From Fimenecus sp045632525 (GTDB taxonomy: Bacteria; Bacillota; Clostridia; Oscillospirales; Acutalibacteraceae), in assembly GCA_045632525.1 (NCBI GenBank), contig JAZQWV010000042.1, positions 1-18,195 of the forward strand: a stretch of DNA of 18,195 nucleotides. The letters are read 5' to 3'. A model generated the notes under the pieces. That model worked only from the letters and a program-made list of their open reading frames with translations, was not told where the DNA came from and did no database searches. A program made the translations under genes and the position numbers. Below are positions 6,466-14,894 of the stretch, one piece after another. The stretch's first letter is position 1. The number at the start of each line of letters is the position of its first letter.

Positions 6466-7281
6466 TTCTTTATATATAAGACTTTTCTTTATGCCAGTGT
6501 CACTTGCAACAGTTTTGGCTGCTTCGTTGACGCTGACGCCTTTTAAAACTAAATCTTTTGCTATCTCCACAGCCTGTTCTAATGTAACAGGTTGTTTTTC
6601 TTTCTGTTTTTGTGCACCCGCAATAATTAAAACATATTCACCGCGAGGGTCTTCTTTTTCAAAGTATTCACAAGCACCGCAAAGTGTTGTTCTCATAACA
6701 TTTTCATGAATTTTTGTAAGTTCTTTAACTATTGCGATTTCTCTGTCACCAAAAACTTTTTGCATATCTTTAAGCGTTGCTTTAAGTTTATGTGGTGCTT
6801 CATAGAAAATCATTGTGCGAGTTTCATTTCGAAGCTCGTCCAAGTGTTCTTTTCTGCTTGGCTTATTTGTGCTCAAAAAACCTTCAAATGTAAATCTGCC
6901 ACTTTCCATTCCACTGATAGCAAGAGCAGTTGCAAATGCAGTTGGCCCCGGCACAGATTCCACAGGAATATTATTTTCGTGGCAAAGATAAACCAAATCT
7001 TGTCCCGGGTCAGAGATGCAAGGCATTCCCGCATCTGTAACTATGGCACAAGTTTCACCATCAAGAATACGCTTTATGATTATTTCACCACGTTCACGGC
7101 GATTGTGCTCATAATAACTAATTAATGGTTTTTTGAATTCAAATTTATTGAGAAGTTTTGTTGTAACTCTTGTGTCTTCTGCGGCGATAAAATCTACACT
7201 TTTCAAAACTTCTTTTGCTCTTTCGGAAAAATCGGACAAATTGCCGATTGGTGTTCCTACTACATAAAGTTTTCCACTCAT
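6457..7281 (-). CDS. rsmI: 16S rRNA (cytidine(1402)-2'-O)-methyltransferase
   Basis: RsmI 2'-O-methylates C1402 in the decoding centre of 16S rRNA, using S-adenosylmethionine. The 274-residue length is typical. Family motifs of the tetrapyrrole-methylase fold are clear: YVVGTPIGNLSD near the start, AAEDTRVT, the invariant DAGMPCISDPG, VESVPGPTA and IFYEAPHKL. The ATG overlaps the TGA of the upstream trmN6-like gene in an ATGA, so translation is coupled, and AAGGAAA lies upstream inside that gene. It is the last gene of the rRNA-methyltransferase/pseudo-ATPase/mgtC operon. Its 3' end overlaps the convergent XRE gene by 9 bases. Confidence 0.95.
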   Translation of the reverse strand: MSGKLYVVGTPIGNLSDFSERAKEVLKSVDFIAAEDTRVTTKLLNKFEFKKPLISYYEHNRRERGEIIIKRILDGETCAIVTDAGMPCISDPGQDLVYLCHENNIPVESVPGPTAFATALAISGMESGRFTFEGFLSTNKPSRKEHLDELRNETRTMIFYEAPHKLKATLKDMQKVFGDREIAIVKELTKIHENVMRTTLCGACEYFEKEDPRGEYVLIIAGAQKQKEKQPVTLEQAVEIAKDLVLKGVSVNEAAKTVASDTGIKKSLIYKELL

Positions 7282-8033
7282 TTGCCCGTTTCCTTTCTGT
7301 ATTTTTCTGTTATCTCCAGCACCTCATCTGTAAGAGTGCCGTCATCGTTATATGCTATAAATGGTTTTTCAACTTTCAAGCCGTTTTTTGCTCCACGCTT
7401 GCCTTCTATCAGCACAAGCCAAGGTTGAGTGTCACCTTTTTTAGACACAAAGCGTAGTCTTTTAGGCTCAATGCCGTTACCTCTCATTGCCACCATTGCG
7501 TCAAAAACTCTTTCGGGACGATGACAGATACAGAATTTGCCACCAAAACGCAAAAGTTTAGAAGCACTTTTTGCGATGTCGTCCATATTACAGAAAGTTT
7601 CGTGACGGGCAATTGTTGCACTTTCGTCTTCATTTTTTATTCCACCGTTCTCGATTTTATAAGGCGGATTCATTGTGACCAAATCAAAACTTGCAAGTGC
7701 AAACCCATCAAGATTTTTCAAATCTCTGTTATAGAGAGTAATTTTTTCTGTGTTGTTGAGAGTGATTGAACGCTCTACTTGATTGCAAGCATTTTCTTGT
7801 ATTTCAACAGCAGATATTTCACTGCACTTACCGTCTCTCAACCATAAAAATGGGATAATTCCACAACCTGTGCCGAAATCACAGGCAATATCATTTCTTT
7901 TAGGGTTTGCAAATGATGCTAAAAGCATTGCATCCGTACCAAAAGTGTGTTGTTTTGACACAATCACACCCACATCACACCCTAAATCTTCAATATGCTC
8001 ACCATCATATAAAGTGATGCTATCAGTCAACAT
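7278..8033 (-). CDS. trmN6: tRNA1(Val) (adenine(37)-N6)-methyltransferase-like protein
   Basis: This is a 251-residue class I SAM-dependent methyltransferase. The SAM-binding motif is DFGTGCGIIP (52-61). The acidic residue after strand 2 lies in AVEIQENAC (75-83), and the catalytic N6-adenine motif is NPPY (122-125). GTDAMLLASF (32-41) is characteristic of the YfiC/TrmN6 (B. subtilis YabB) group, which modifies A37 of a valine tRNA in E. coli. The RNA substrate in Clostridia is assumed from the family. In B. subtilis, yabB and rsmI (yraL/yabC) are also neighbours, which supports the call. The start overlaps the end of the mgtC-like gene by 11 bases, with GAGG 7 bases upstream of the ATG. The stop overlaps the rsmI start by 4 bases. 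Confidence 0.88.
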   Translation of the reverse strand: MLTDSITLYDGEHIEDLGCDVGVIVSKQHTFGTDAMLLASFANPKRNDIACDFGTGCGIIPFLWLRDGKCSEISAVEIQENACNQVERSITLNNTEKITLYNRDLKNLDGFALASFDLVTMNPPYKIENGGIKNEDESATIARHETFCNMDDIAKSASKLLRFGGKFCICHRPERVFDAMVAMRGNGIEPKRLRFVSKKGDTQPWLVLIEGKRGAKNGLKVEKPFIAYNDDGTLTDEVLEITEKYRKETGK

Positions 8034-8766
8034 AAATATCCTCTACATCTTCCATACTTCTGATTGTGCTTAAAATTATTGAAAGTGAATCATCATTTTT
8101 AGGGAACACAAGAATTTTAATAACAGAAGTATCTTTTCTGTGTTTGAATTTTAAATCTTTTGCTTCAGTATAAACAACTTCCATTGAGTGAATTGTTCCA
8201 CCGCATTGTTTGATTGTTTTTGTGATAAGCGGAATCTGTGTTCCAACATCTTTAATTTCAATAAAGAGAAGTTTACCTGCTGAACCACGAACAATAAATC
8301 TCTTTAATGAGTTAAGAGTAAGATAAATTACAAAAGTTGCTACCAAAGCACCAACAATATAACCAGAACCTACTGCAATACCTATACAAGAAACTGCCCA
8401 AAGGGAAGCCGCAGTTGTGAGTCCTTTAACTGAAAAACCTTCACGAAGAATTGTACCTGCACCCAAGAAACCGATACCACTTATTACCTGTGCACTCATT
8501 CTTGTAACATCAGTTACCATGCCTTGGTCTTTTGCGATATAAACTGATGTAAGCATTACAAGTGCAGAGCCAACAGACACAAGAATGTGTGTTCTGAAGC
8601 CTGCAGGACGATGTGAGTGTTCGCGCTCAAAACCGATTATACCACTTAACAACGCGGCAAGGCCCAATTTGATGAGTGCATCAATAGTAAATCTGACTTC
8701 ATCAAATCCCCAGAGCCACAAAAAACCATCTTTAAGTGAATTTAAAATTTCTGACAAAATTGTCAT
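8023..8766 (-). CDS. MgtC/SapB family membrane protein
   Basis: This 247-residue membrane protein has the conserved MgtC/SapB N-terminal domain: SGIIGFEREHSHRPAGFRTH (41-60), MLTSVY, QVISGIGFLGAGTILREG (93-110) and GLTTAASLWA (115-124). It has four or five membrane helices (about 32-45, 61-76, 92-107, 117-135, 137-153). The C-terminal 85 residues form an ACT-like cytosolic domain. MgtC proteins relate to low-magnesium survival and inhibition of the F-type ATP synthase in Salmonella and Mycobacterium; in commensals the role is unclear. The start is ambiguous: AGGGG directly abuts the ATG at 8764-8766, while a TTG three codons later (8755-8757) has a 9-base spacing. The gene begins 8 bases after the pseudo-P-type ATPase gene ends, so the two are surely co-transcribed. 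Confidence 0.88.
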   Translation of the reverse strand: MTILSEILNSLKDGFLWLWGFDEVRFTIDALIKLGLAALLSGIIGFEREHSHRPAGFRTHILVSVGSALVMLTSVYIAKDQGMVTDVTRMSAQVISGIGFLGAGTILREGFSVKGLTTAASLWAVSCIGIAVGSGYIVGALVATFVIYLTLNSLKRFIVRGSAGKLLFIEIKDVGTQIPLITKTIKQCGGTIHSMEVVYTEAKDLKFKHRKDTSVIKILVFPKNDDSLSIILSTIRSMEDVEDIYVD

Positions 8767-8774
8767 CCCCTAAA

Positions 8775-11513
8775 CTATTTTTTTCGCAATATAGGAAGCA
8801 CGCTGAGCACAGTTGCCCAGATTGCCTGATAAATTATAATTTGCCAAACACCAACCTGTGCAAGACTTGAAAGACCTGCAAGCAAGGCCACAATTGCAAC
8901 ACCCAAGAAAGATGAAACAAACTGGATAATTCTTGAAGTGTTAACATAAGAATTTATCACAAATGCGCTATGAAGAGCAGAGAACATTGTCTTTGCGCTA
9001 CCGTCATGCACTATCATTGCATCTGCTCGGTCAATTTCGCTGTTCTTTACCTTTGCAAACATTTCACCTGCAACAGGATTAATAATCTTAACAACATTTG
9101 ATGGTAAGTCGAATTCTTTTTCGATAAATTCTTCTGTAATATTCGCATCAGATGTTCTGAAAAATATTGTTAAACCATCTTTTTCAAGTTCTTGCATATA
9201 TCTTGCTGTTTCTTCGTTCGCTTTATAAACCACAACAAACATTGCAGCAATTTTGCCTTCGATTGCAAGATAAATAACATTTCTGCCGTTTTGCTTGAAT
9301 TTATCTTCAAGTTCTTTGTCAGGTGTTTCAACATTATGATGCACAAGTAATTCTCTGTTACCAACAAGAACTCTGTGATTGTGAATCCAACAAGAACAAC
9401 CTAATTTTTCTTCATAAGCCAATGATTCAACAGGGAACAACAACTTTTGCTTACCAATGATAACCCCGTTGAATATATCAGAAAGTACTCCACCTGATTC
9501 AATAATTACTGACGCAGTATAAAGAATTGCTTCGTCAATACGCATTTTGTGATAGAGTTTAATGCCTTCGATATTGCAACCACCACTAACGAATGCGTCA
9601 CAAGCGTCAACCATTATACCATTTGAATTAACCGCATCTTCAACTGCGCTATAACCGTTAATCAACGAGCCTTCTTCGTTGAGTTTTTTGTTTTCAGCAT
9701 AAATATTTGTAATAGCACAAAGACTTGCTGCAAGTGGAAGTCCCATAAGGATTGCACCCGCAAACGCGCTCACACCTACAAAAACATTTGTAGAAATAAT
9801 ACCGAAAATTATACCAATCAACAACGCAACACCTAAAACTGCAGGAATTACGATTTTAAATAATGGACCTGTAACTTCTGCTGAACGAGAAAGTTCAACG
9901 AATCTTGTAGGGAAGCCGATTTTTGCTGAATATTTAATATCAGGATTACCAAGCATTAAACCGCGAGCAATTTCGGTTGCTGTGTCTTCATCATCGATAT
10001 TCTGAACACAATAGAGCTCACTTTCTTCGTCTGACACGATTTCAAAGTTTGCAATATCACCTTTACAACGAATTAATTCACCAACAGTTTTTAAAATCAT
10101 TGGTAAAACTGCTGCGCCTGCCAACAATCTTGCACTTGATTCAACGCTATCTGTAAAACCGAATCCCACAAGGCATTGCAAAATACCCGCAAATGAAGTT
10201 GCAAGAATCACGGTGTTCATATCTAAAACTTTATTCTTTAGTCCCTTGATAGCATCAATCAAACTGCGATAGCAAACGCCACAAGCAACAAGCAATAAAA
10301 CAAGTTGAGTCGCAACATAAACATATTCGTTGTTGCCATAAATCTCAAAGTTGCCATTTTCTGCACCTGCAACTGCTGCAAGCAATGACATTATAATGCA
10401 GATTACTGAAAGTCCTGAAAGTTTTGCAACAAGGCTCTTTTTCTCTGCTTGGAAAACTCTGTAAACAGCATTTGTATCTTTGGGACCATAATATTCACGA
10501 GCAACTGAAACTTTACGTCTTTCAAAACGGCGTTTTGGTGTTGTTGCTCCGATTTCTCCGTCTGCAACTTCTTGCTTGAAAATCAAGCCACCGTTCATAA
10601 AATTGTCAACAACGGTTTTTCTTGTTTCGCGAAGTTCTGCTTCTGCTTCTTCTTCAGATTGTTGCATAACCGGTTCATCATCTTCGCCGAAGCCATCAAG
10701 CATAATCTGATTATCAGAATAAATATCTTTTTCTTCTAGAACAATAACTGGATTCTTCTTTTCTTGTTCTAATTCATATTCAGCAGGCACAATCATGGGC
10801 AATGGTTCAATGCCATCTGTATCCGCCTTAAGTTCTCTGTTCTTTTTAATAACCAAACCGGGAGTCTCAATAGTCTTTTCGGGGAGTGACTCAATGAGTT
10901 TGCGATGTTCCTGTGTTTTTTCGATATTCTGCACAGGACGGTTCATAAAATGTTTTCTGTATTTTTCTTCACTCATAACAGGAGTTGAGAGTGGGTCGCC
11001 TTCACCTGTTGTTGTTCTTGCAACCTTATTTCCTAAATTATGAGAAATATTGGGATTATATTCCCCGCGGATTTTAACTTCATTGAACATTCTTGTTTTT
11101 TCAATAGAAATTTGGCCGCTGACAGATTTGAGTTCTTCTTTTGGCTCTTCTTTTTCTTCTAAAACTTCTTCACTGCCGATTTTTGTGCCATCAGCAGAAA
11201 AGCCGATTTGTCCGCTTTCTTCAACATGCACAGTTACATCCTCTGCGCGAGCGATATCGGGCAAAACAACAGTTTTGTCTGTTTCTGTAATTTGAGCAAT
11301 ATTTACTTTGAATCTTTCTTTTATTTCTTCTTTTGGCAATGAAGAAATCACGGTTGTTTTATCTTCCGCCACCTTTGAAGGCAAAGTTTCTTTGATGTCT
11401 TCTAACAAAGCATCAATATTTTCAGAAGAAATATTGTAGTTATCTTCTGTTTCATATTTCTTTGCTGATGCAAGAATCTCATCTATGAGAGAATCTGAAA
11501 TTCTATCTGCCAT
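8775..11513 (-). CDS. P-type-ATPase-like membrane protein lacking catalytic motifs (predicted pseudoenzyme)
   Basis: This 912-residue protein has two parts. Residues 1-345 are highly charged, probably disordered and cytosolic. Residues 346-912 follow the order of a heavy-metal (P1B-like) ATPase core. Helices lie at about 363-382, 397-415, 432-452 and 461-479, then a 70-residue cytosolic segment where the actuator domain belongs but with no TGE. Helices at 553-573 and 576-600 follow, the latter with MGLPLAASLCA where CPC or a similar motif is expected. Next come the cytosolic P/N-like region (602-850) and two helices (863-882, 888-906). The DKTGT motif is replaced by DAFVSGG (D639). VLVGNREL (716-723), TSDA (787-790, for TGDN) and HDGSAKTMFSAL (836-847, for GDGxNDAPAL) mark the remnants. 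The frame is intact and long, so it is a maintained protein and not a decayed gene. GGGGGA precedes the ATG by 7 bases. Transport activity is doubtful; a sensor or scaffold role is an inference. Confidence 0.7.
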   Translation of the reverse strand: MADRISDSLIDEILASAKKYETEDNYNISSENIDALLEDIKETLPSKVAEDKTTVISSLPKEEIKERFKVNIAQITETDKTVVLPDIARAEDVTVHVEESGQIGFSADGTKIGSEEVLEEKEEPKEELKSVSGQISIEKTRMFNEVKIRGEYNPNISHNLGNKVARTTTGEGDPLSTPVMSEEKYRKHFMNRPVQNIEKTQEHRKLIESLPEKTIETPGLVIKKNRELKADTDGIEPLPMIVPAEYELEQEKKNPVIVLEEKDIYSDNQIMLDGFGEDDEPVMQQSEEEAEAELRETRKTVVDNFMNGGLIFKQEVADGEIGATTPKRRFERRKVSVAREYYGPKDTNAVYRVFQAEKKSLVAKLSGLSVICIIMSLLAAVAGAENGNFEIYGNNEYVYVATQLVLLLVACGVCYRSLIDAIKGLKNKVLDMNTVILATSFAGILQCLVGFGFTDSVESSARLLAGAAVLPMILKTVGELIRCKGDIANFEIVSDEESELYCVQNIDDEDTATEIARGLMLGNPDIKYSAKIGFPTRFVELSRSAEVTGPLFKIVIPAVLGVALLIGIIFGIISTNVFVGVSAFAGAILMGLPLAASLCAITNIYAENKKLNEEGSLINGYSAVEDAVNSNGIMVDACDAFVSGGCNIEGIKLYHKMRIDEAILYTASVIIESGGVLSDIFNGVIIGKQKLLFPVESLAYEEKLGCSCWIHNHRVLVGNRELLVHHNVETPDKELEDKFKQNGRNVIYLAIEGKIAAMFVVVYKANEETARYMQELEKDGLTIFFRTSDANITEEFIEKEFDLPSNVVKIINPVAGEMFAKVKNSEIDRADAMIVHDGSAKTMFSALHSAFVINSYVNTSRIIQFVSSFLGVAIVALLAGLSSLAQVGVWQIIIYQAIWATVLSVLPILRKK

Positions 11514-11561
11514 AATAAAGTCCCCCGAAAATTTATTATAGTTTTGTTAATCTTTTATTTC

Positions 11562-12326
11562 TTATTTTCTGCCGTATGATATCTCATACATTAAGATACC
11601 ACCCGCTACCGATGCATTAAGGGAATTGATTTGACCTTTCATTTTAAGCGAAACAATAAAGTCACACTTTTCACGGACAATTCTGCTCATTCCATCACCC
11701 TCTGAACCGATAACGAGCACCGCTGCACCGTCAAGATTAGTTGAACGAACATCTTGTCCATCCATATCCGCACCATAAACCCACAAACCTTTTTCTTTAA
11801 GTTCTTGGAGTGTTGATGCAAGATTTGATACGCGTGCAACTTTCATATATTCAAGAGCACCTGCGCTAGTTTTACCAACAGTATAATTAAGCGATGCACT
11901 TCTGCGTTTTGGAATGATTATTCCGTGAACGCCTGCTGCTTCTGCCGTTCTAATAATCGCGCCTAAATTATGTGGGTCTTCAATTCCATCACAAGCCACA
12001 ATGAATGGTGCTTCGTTTCTCTCTTCTGCAACTTTCAAGATTTCTTCAACAGTTGAATAATCGTGAGCAGCACAGATTGCCGCAACACTCTGATGGTTAC
12101 TGTGGCCACACATAAAGTCAAGTTTCTTTTTATCGACCTCTTTAACCACAGCACCTTTTTCACGACATTCGCCGATTATTTTACCAAGTGAGCCGCCCTT
12201 TTCACCACGCACAACAAAGAGTGTATCAATCTCTCGACCTGACTTGATAAGCTCTGTTACGGCATTTCGACCTATGATTAAATCCTTTTGTCTTTCTTCA
12301 TTAAATTTATCAATTTTATTATCCAT
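11562..12326 (-). CDS. rlmB: 23S rRNA (guanosine-2'-O)-methyltransferase, TrmH/RlmB family
   Basis: This 254-residue SpoU/TrmH-type SPOUT methyltransferase has an N-terminal RNA-binding L30e-like domain (about 17-95, starting IIGRNAV) and a C-terminal knotted SAM-binding domain. The three SPOUT motifs are present: DPHNLGAIIRTAEAAG (117-132), LVIGSEGDGMSR (204-215) and SLNASVAGGILMYE (235-248). RlmB methylates G2251 in the 23S peptidyl-transferase centre; other TrmH-family targets cannot be excluded. The frame stays open upstream to 12395, but the ATG at 12324-12326 is chosen because GGAG precedes it by 7 bases and it lies after a strong promoter. It is the first gene of a five-gene run with the pseudo-ATPase, mgtC-like, trmN6-like and rsmI genes; 48 bases separate it from the ATPase-like gene. 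Confidence 0.9.
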   Translation of the reverse strand: MDNKIDKFNEERQKDLIIGRNAVTELIKSGREIDTLFVVRGEKGGSLGKIIGECREKGAVVKEVDKKKLDFMCGHSNHQSVAAICAAHDYSTVEEILKVAEERNEAPFIVACDGIEDPHNLGAIIRTAEAAGVHGIIIPKRRSASLNYTVGKTSAGALEYMKVARVSNLASTLQELKEKGLWVYGADMDGQDVRSTNLDGAAVLVIGSEGDGMSRIVREKCDFIVSLKMKGQINSLNASVAGGILMYEISYGRK

Positions 12327-12374
12327 TTTTATACTCCGTTCGGGCATAGTTACGCATATTATTTTTAATATCTT

Positions 12375-12403
12375 ATTATAGCAAATATCTTGCAATTTTA
12401 CAA
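12375..12403 (-). promoter_or_regulatory. Predicted promoter of the rlmB operon
   Basis: On the minus strand, TTGTAA (12398-12403) and a perfect TATAAT (12375-12380) are 17 bases apart, with TGC just before the -10 (extended -10). A 7-bp inverted repeat, TATCTTG (12386-12392) and CAAGATA (12401-12407), spans the -35 and spacer and might be an operator. This is the strongest promoter match in the window and it lies upstream of the GGAG and ATG at 12326. Confidence 0.7.
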
Positions 12404-12477
12404 GATAAAATTAACAATATATAGTGTTTATGTATATCTTTTTTCGTGTTTGTTCGCCCTATTTTGTATTTGAATAT

Positions 12478-12510
12478 AAAAAATGCGATGAAGTCATAAA
12501 CCCCATCGCA
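12478..12510 (-). terminator. Rho-independent terminator after the GH43-like gene
   Basis: On the minus strand, TGCGATG (complement of 12504-12510) pairs with CATCGCA (complement of 12484-12490) around a 13-base loop, followed by six T residues (12478-12483). It begins 6 bases after the stop of the glycosidase gene. Flanking A and T runs on both sides could allow some termination from the other strand too. Confidence 0.75.
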
Positions 12511-12515
12511 ATTTT

Positions 12516-13439
12516 TTATATGTTTTTAAGCCTTTCGTATTCTTCTTCGGTGATTTCAATTACCCCACCGTGCTTATATCCATAAGGGAATTTAAACAAA
12601 TCAGGGCAACGAGTAAAATTCATATCCCCTGGTTTTGACGAGATAAACGGCACATAGCCCATTTTCTCTTTTTCACACCCGAAAAAGTCAAACAAAACGC
12701 ACCATCTGCCATCAGGTAAAGTGAAGCTTGTTCCCGCTTCATAAGAACCTGGTTTTTCAAGTGTATTCATATAATCTTCAAAGCCCTTGTCGTGCTCATA
12801 AGGCCCATAAAGGCTATCTGATATTGCATGCATATTCATTGACGGATTATGTGCATTTTTATAGAACATGTGATAAACACCATCAATTTTACGAATATGT
12901 GTATCGAGAATTTCATTGTCTTTTGTAAAAAAGAGTTTTGGCTCAGAAAATGTTTCAAAATCCTTTGTAACCGAACAATAAATAGACATGTGTTTATAGT
13001 CATCTTCAGCCACAGTTGAACCCCAATGGATTAAATATTCCCCTGTTTCTTCTTCAAAATAAACTTCAGGTGCCCACATACACCCAAAATCATCACGACC
13101 AAAATAAACTAATTTTTCTTCGCTGAAATTCACCAAATCGTCAGTTTTCCACATACGAAGGCATTTGCTACCTGTTCTGTTTATATTTGACCAATCAAGT
13201 TGAAGATTTTCGTCATAACGGTTTGCAACACACAAATCAGTTGTGAGAATTACAAATCCACCCGTATGAAGTCGCACAATTTCAATATCGCGACATCCCT
13301 TTTCACCAAGATTGGCAGTTAAAACAGGATTGCCGTCATTAACCTTTTCCCAGTTAAGCCCATCACGGCTAATACCGAAATAAACTTGCTCACCATCAGG
13401 CGTATATTTCTCTTTAAAATGTGTAAATAAATATGGCAT
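12516..13439 (-). CDS. GH43-like glycosidase (five-bladed beta-propeller)
   Basis: This 307-residue protein has the features of clan GH-F (GH43-like) propellers: FGISRDGLNWEKVN (21-34), GEKGCRDIEIVR (45-56), FVILTTDL (62-69), MWAPEVYF (121-128), LDTHIRKIDGVYHMFYKN (178-195) and GSYEAGTSF (231-239). Candidate catalytic acids are D51, D179 and E234 by analogy with GH43. The usual RDP triplet is RDI here. There is no signal peptide, so it acts in the cytosol, probably on imported oligosaccharides such as arabinosides or xylosides; the substrate is not known. I chose the ATG at 13437-13439 over the GTG at 13448 because AGGTGA lies 5 bases before it. It follows the unrecognised membrane-protein gene by 16 bases and ends just before a terminator. 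Confidence 0.75.
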   Translation of the reverse strand: MPYLFTHFKEKYTPDGEQVYFGISRDGLNWEKVNDGNPVLTANLGEKGCRDIEIVRLHTGGFVILTTDLCVANRYDENLQLDWSNINRTGSKCLRMWKTDDLVNFSEEKLVYFGRDDFGCMWAPEVYFEEETGEYLIHWGSTVAEDDYKHMSIYCSVTKDFETFSEPKLFFTKDNEILDTHIRKIDGVYHMFYKNAHNPSMNMHAISDSLYGPYEHDKGFEDYMNTLEKPGSYEAGTSFTLPDGRWCVLFDFFGCEKEKMGYVPFISSKPGDMNFTRCPDLFKFPYGYKHGGVIEITEEEYERLKNI

Positions 13440-13455
13440 AGCAATCACCTACATA

Positions 13456-14868
13456 TCAATAATTTTCTTCAAAATACTCTTCATATTCCGGAATATCTAT
13501 ATTAGAATCAACCTTTATAATTTCTATATTATACTTTTCAATTAACGGCATCACTAACTCTTCAGTTTTTTCAACAGATGTATATCCGTCAAAATCAAAC
13601 TCCACCTTACCATTTATTACAAACACATAAGATGGTCTATCAATTCTGTCCCCATAGACATTATGTCTTGCGTTCATATAATAAATTTTATCAATATCTT
13701 CATACTGAAAGGTTTCTGTCCCAAAAAGTTTATCTATTTTAGGATATTCACCGTATGTATCATAAAGTCTTATGGAATCAGAACAAAGCAGTATTGTTGT
13801 AGTTAAAGAAATAGCAATAACCGAGCGCACTAAAAACATTGATATATCTTTCCATTTTTGAGATTCAACAATGTGCATAAATTCATTGTCAAAATGAGCT
13901 TTTTTATCTTTAATAAATCTTTTTATTTTAGTAGGCATTAGAAATGAAATGAAAATTCCTGTGAATGCACCAAAAAGCGTGCTAACCCACCAATCTGCGC
14001 CCAGATTAACAATTGCGTCTCGCGTAATAATATAGTTGATTATCGTAACTATCGCGGTAAATACAACTGCACCTACGGCAACTGACAACGCAAGCGTACG
14101 CAATGAGAATGGAAACCCTTTTACACCATACAAATAAGGTTGCGCATCACGATAAGCAAAACACTCTTCTGGCATTGGTTTGAAATGGGCATTTTCGGAT
14201 TTTTTAATAAACTCATAAAGTTGCTTTTCATAATCGGTCGCTTTGCCCTTTTCAATCTGTCTTGCGTATTTTCCTTCTGCTTTTTCTAATTTACCAAGAC
14301 AAAAATTATAATAAGGCTTATCTATGGTATAACGGAATAAGAACTCAAAATCTTCTTGTGCCTTTAACATTTCTGTTTGAAACATTTCTTGTTCATATTC
14401 ATTAAAACTATCTTCAAATTCAATATTAGCAGATTTGAAAAGTTTCTCTTTTTGTGAATTTTGCAATTTATCATATCGTCCTTGCAAAACTACATTTTCA
14501 AACTCTTCCCAATGGTCATTCAAAAGGCTTGTCAATGCATTAAAACAAGCATTGAATCTTTTTTCGTTTTCAATATAAGGAAAGCAGAATGCTCTGAAAT
14601 CTTTAATTCCAAGAAAACTCAACAATTCAGGAATATGAAAGAAAACATCCCGATTCTTTTTAAGATGAATTCGTGCATAAAGGGTACTAGGATGGTCAAA
14701 CTCGGACTCTTTTATCCTATAAACAAAAGTTATTCTACTAATCGAAAGAAAGATTGAAAAATATGTCTGTCGTTTATCACGGTCAATTTGAGTATTAATA
14801 GCACCAAGTTCTTTTGCATATTCTTCGCACCGTTTAATGAAAATTTTTTCAATATCTTTTGTTCGCAC
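13456..14868 (-). CDS. Unrecognised three-helix membrane protein
   Basis: I do not recognise this 470-residue protein. Residues 1-254 are soluble, charged and rich in aromatic residues (many Phe, Tyr, Glu and Lys), with likely helical stretches at about 1-25 and 120-230. Three membrane helices follow at about 255-281, 294-312 and 340-362. A basic loop, TKIKRFIKDKKAH (313-325), lies between the last two and probably faces the cytosol. The C-terminal 108 residues (363-470) resemble a small mixed alpha/beta domain ending in an acidic tail. The start is a GTG (14866-14868) with AGGTGG 8 bases upstream. A promoter with extended -10 lies at 14895-14923. It is co-directional with the GH43-like gene and probably shares its transcript. 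Confidence 0.7.
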   Translation of the reverse strand: MRTKDIEKIFIKRCEEYAKELGAINTQIDRDKRQTYFSIFLSISRITFVYRIKESEFDHPSTLYARIHLKKNRDVFFHIPELLSFLGIKDFRAFCFPYIENEKRFNACFNALTSLLNDHWEEFENVVLQGRYDKLQNSQKEKLFKSANIEFEDSFNEYEQEMFQTEMLKAQEDFEFLFRYTIDKPYYNFCLGKLEKAEGKYARQIEKGKATDYEKQLYEFIKKSENAHFKPMPEECFAYRDAQPYLYGVKGFPFSLRTLALSVAVGAVVFTAIVTIINYIITRDAIVNLGADWWVSTLFGAFTGIFISFLMPTKIKRFIKDKKAHFDNEFMHIVESQKWKDISMFLVRSVIAISLTTTILLCSDSIRLYDTYGEYPKIDKLFGTETFQYEDIDKIYYMNARHNVYGDRIDRPSYVFVINGKVEFDFDGYTSVEKTEELVMPLIEKYNIEIIKVDSNIDIPEYEEYFEENY

Positions 14869-14894
14869 TTTTATCCCACCTTTCCCACTTTTTC

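Noticed and set aside
12327..12395. Longer N-terminus for the RlmB-like protein
   Set aside because: The extra 23 codons overlap the -10 box of the predicted promoter and have no ribosome binding site. GGAG with proper spacing precedes the ATG at 12326.
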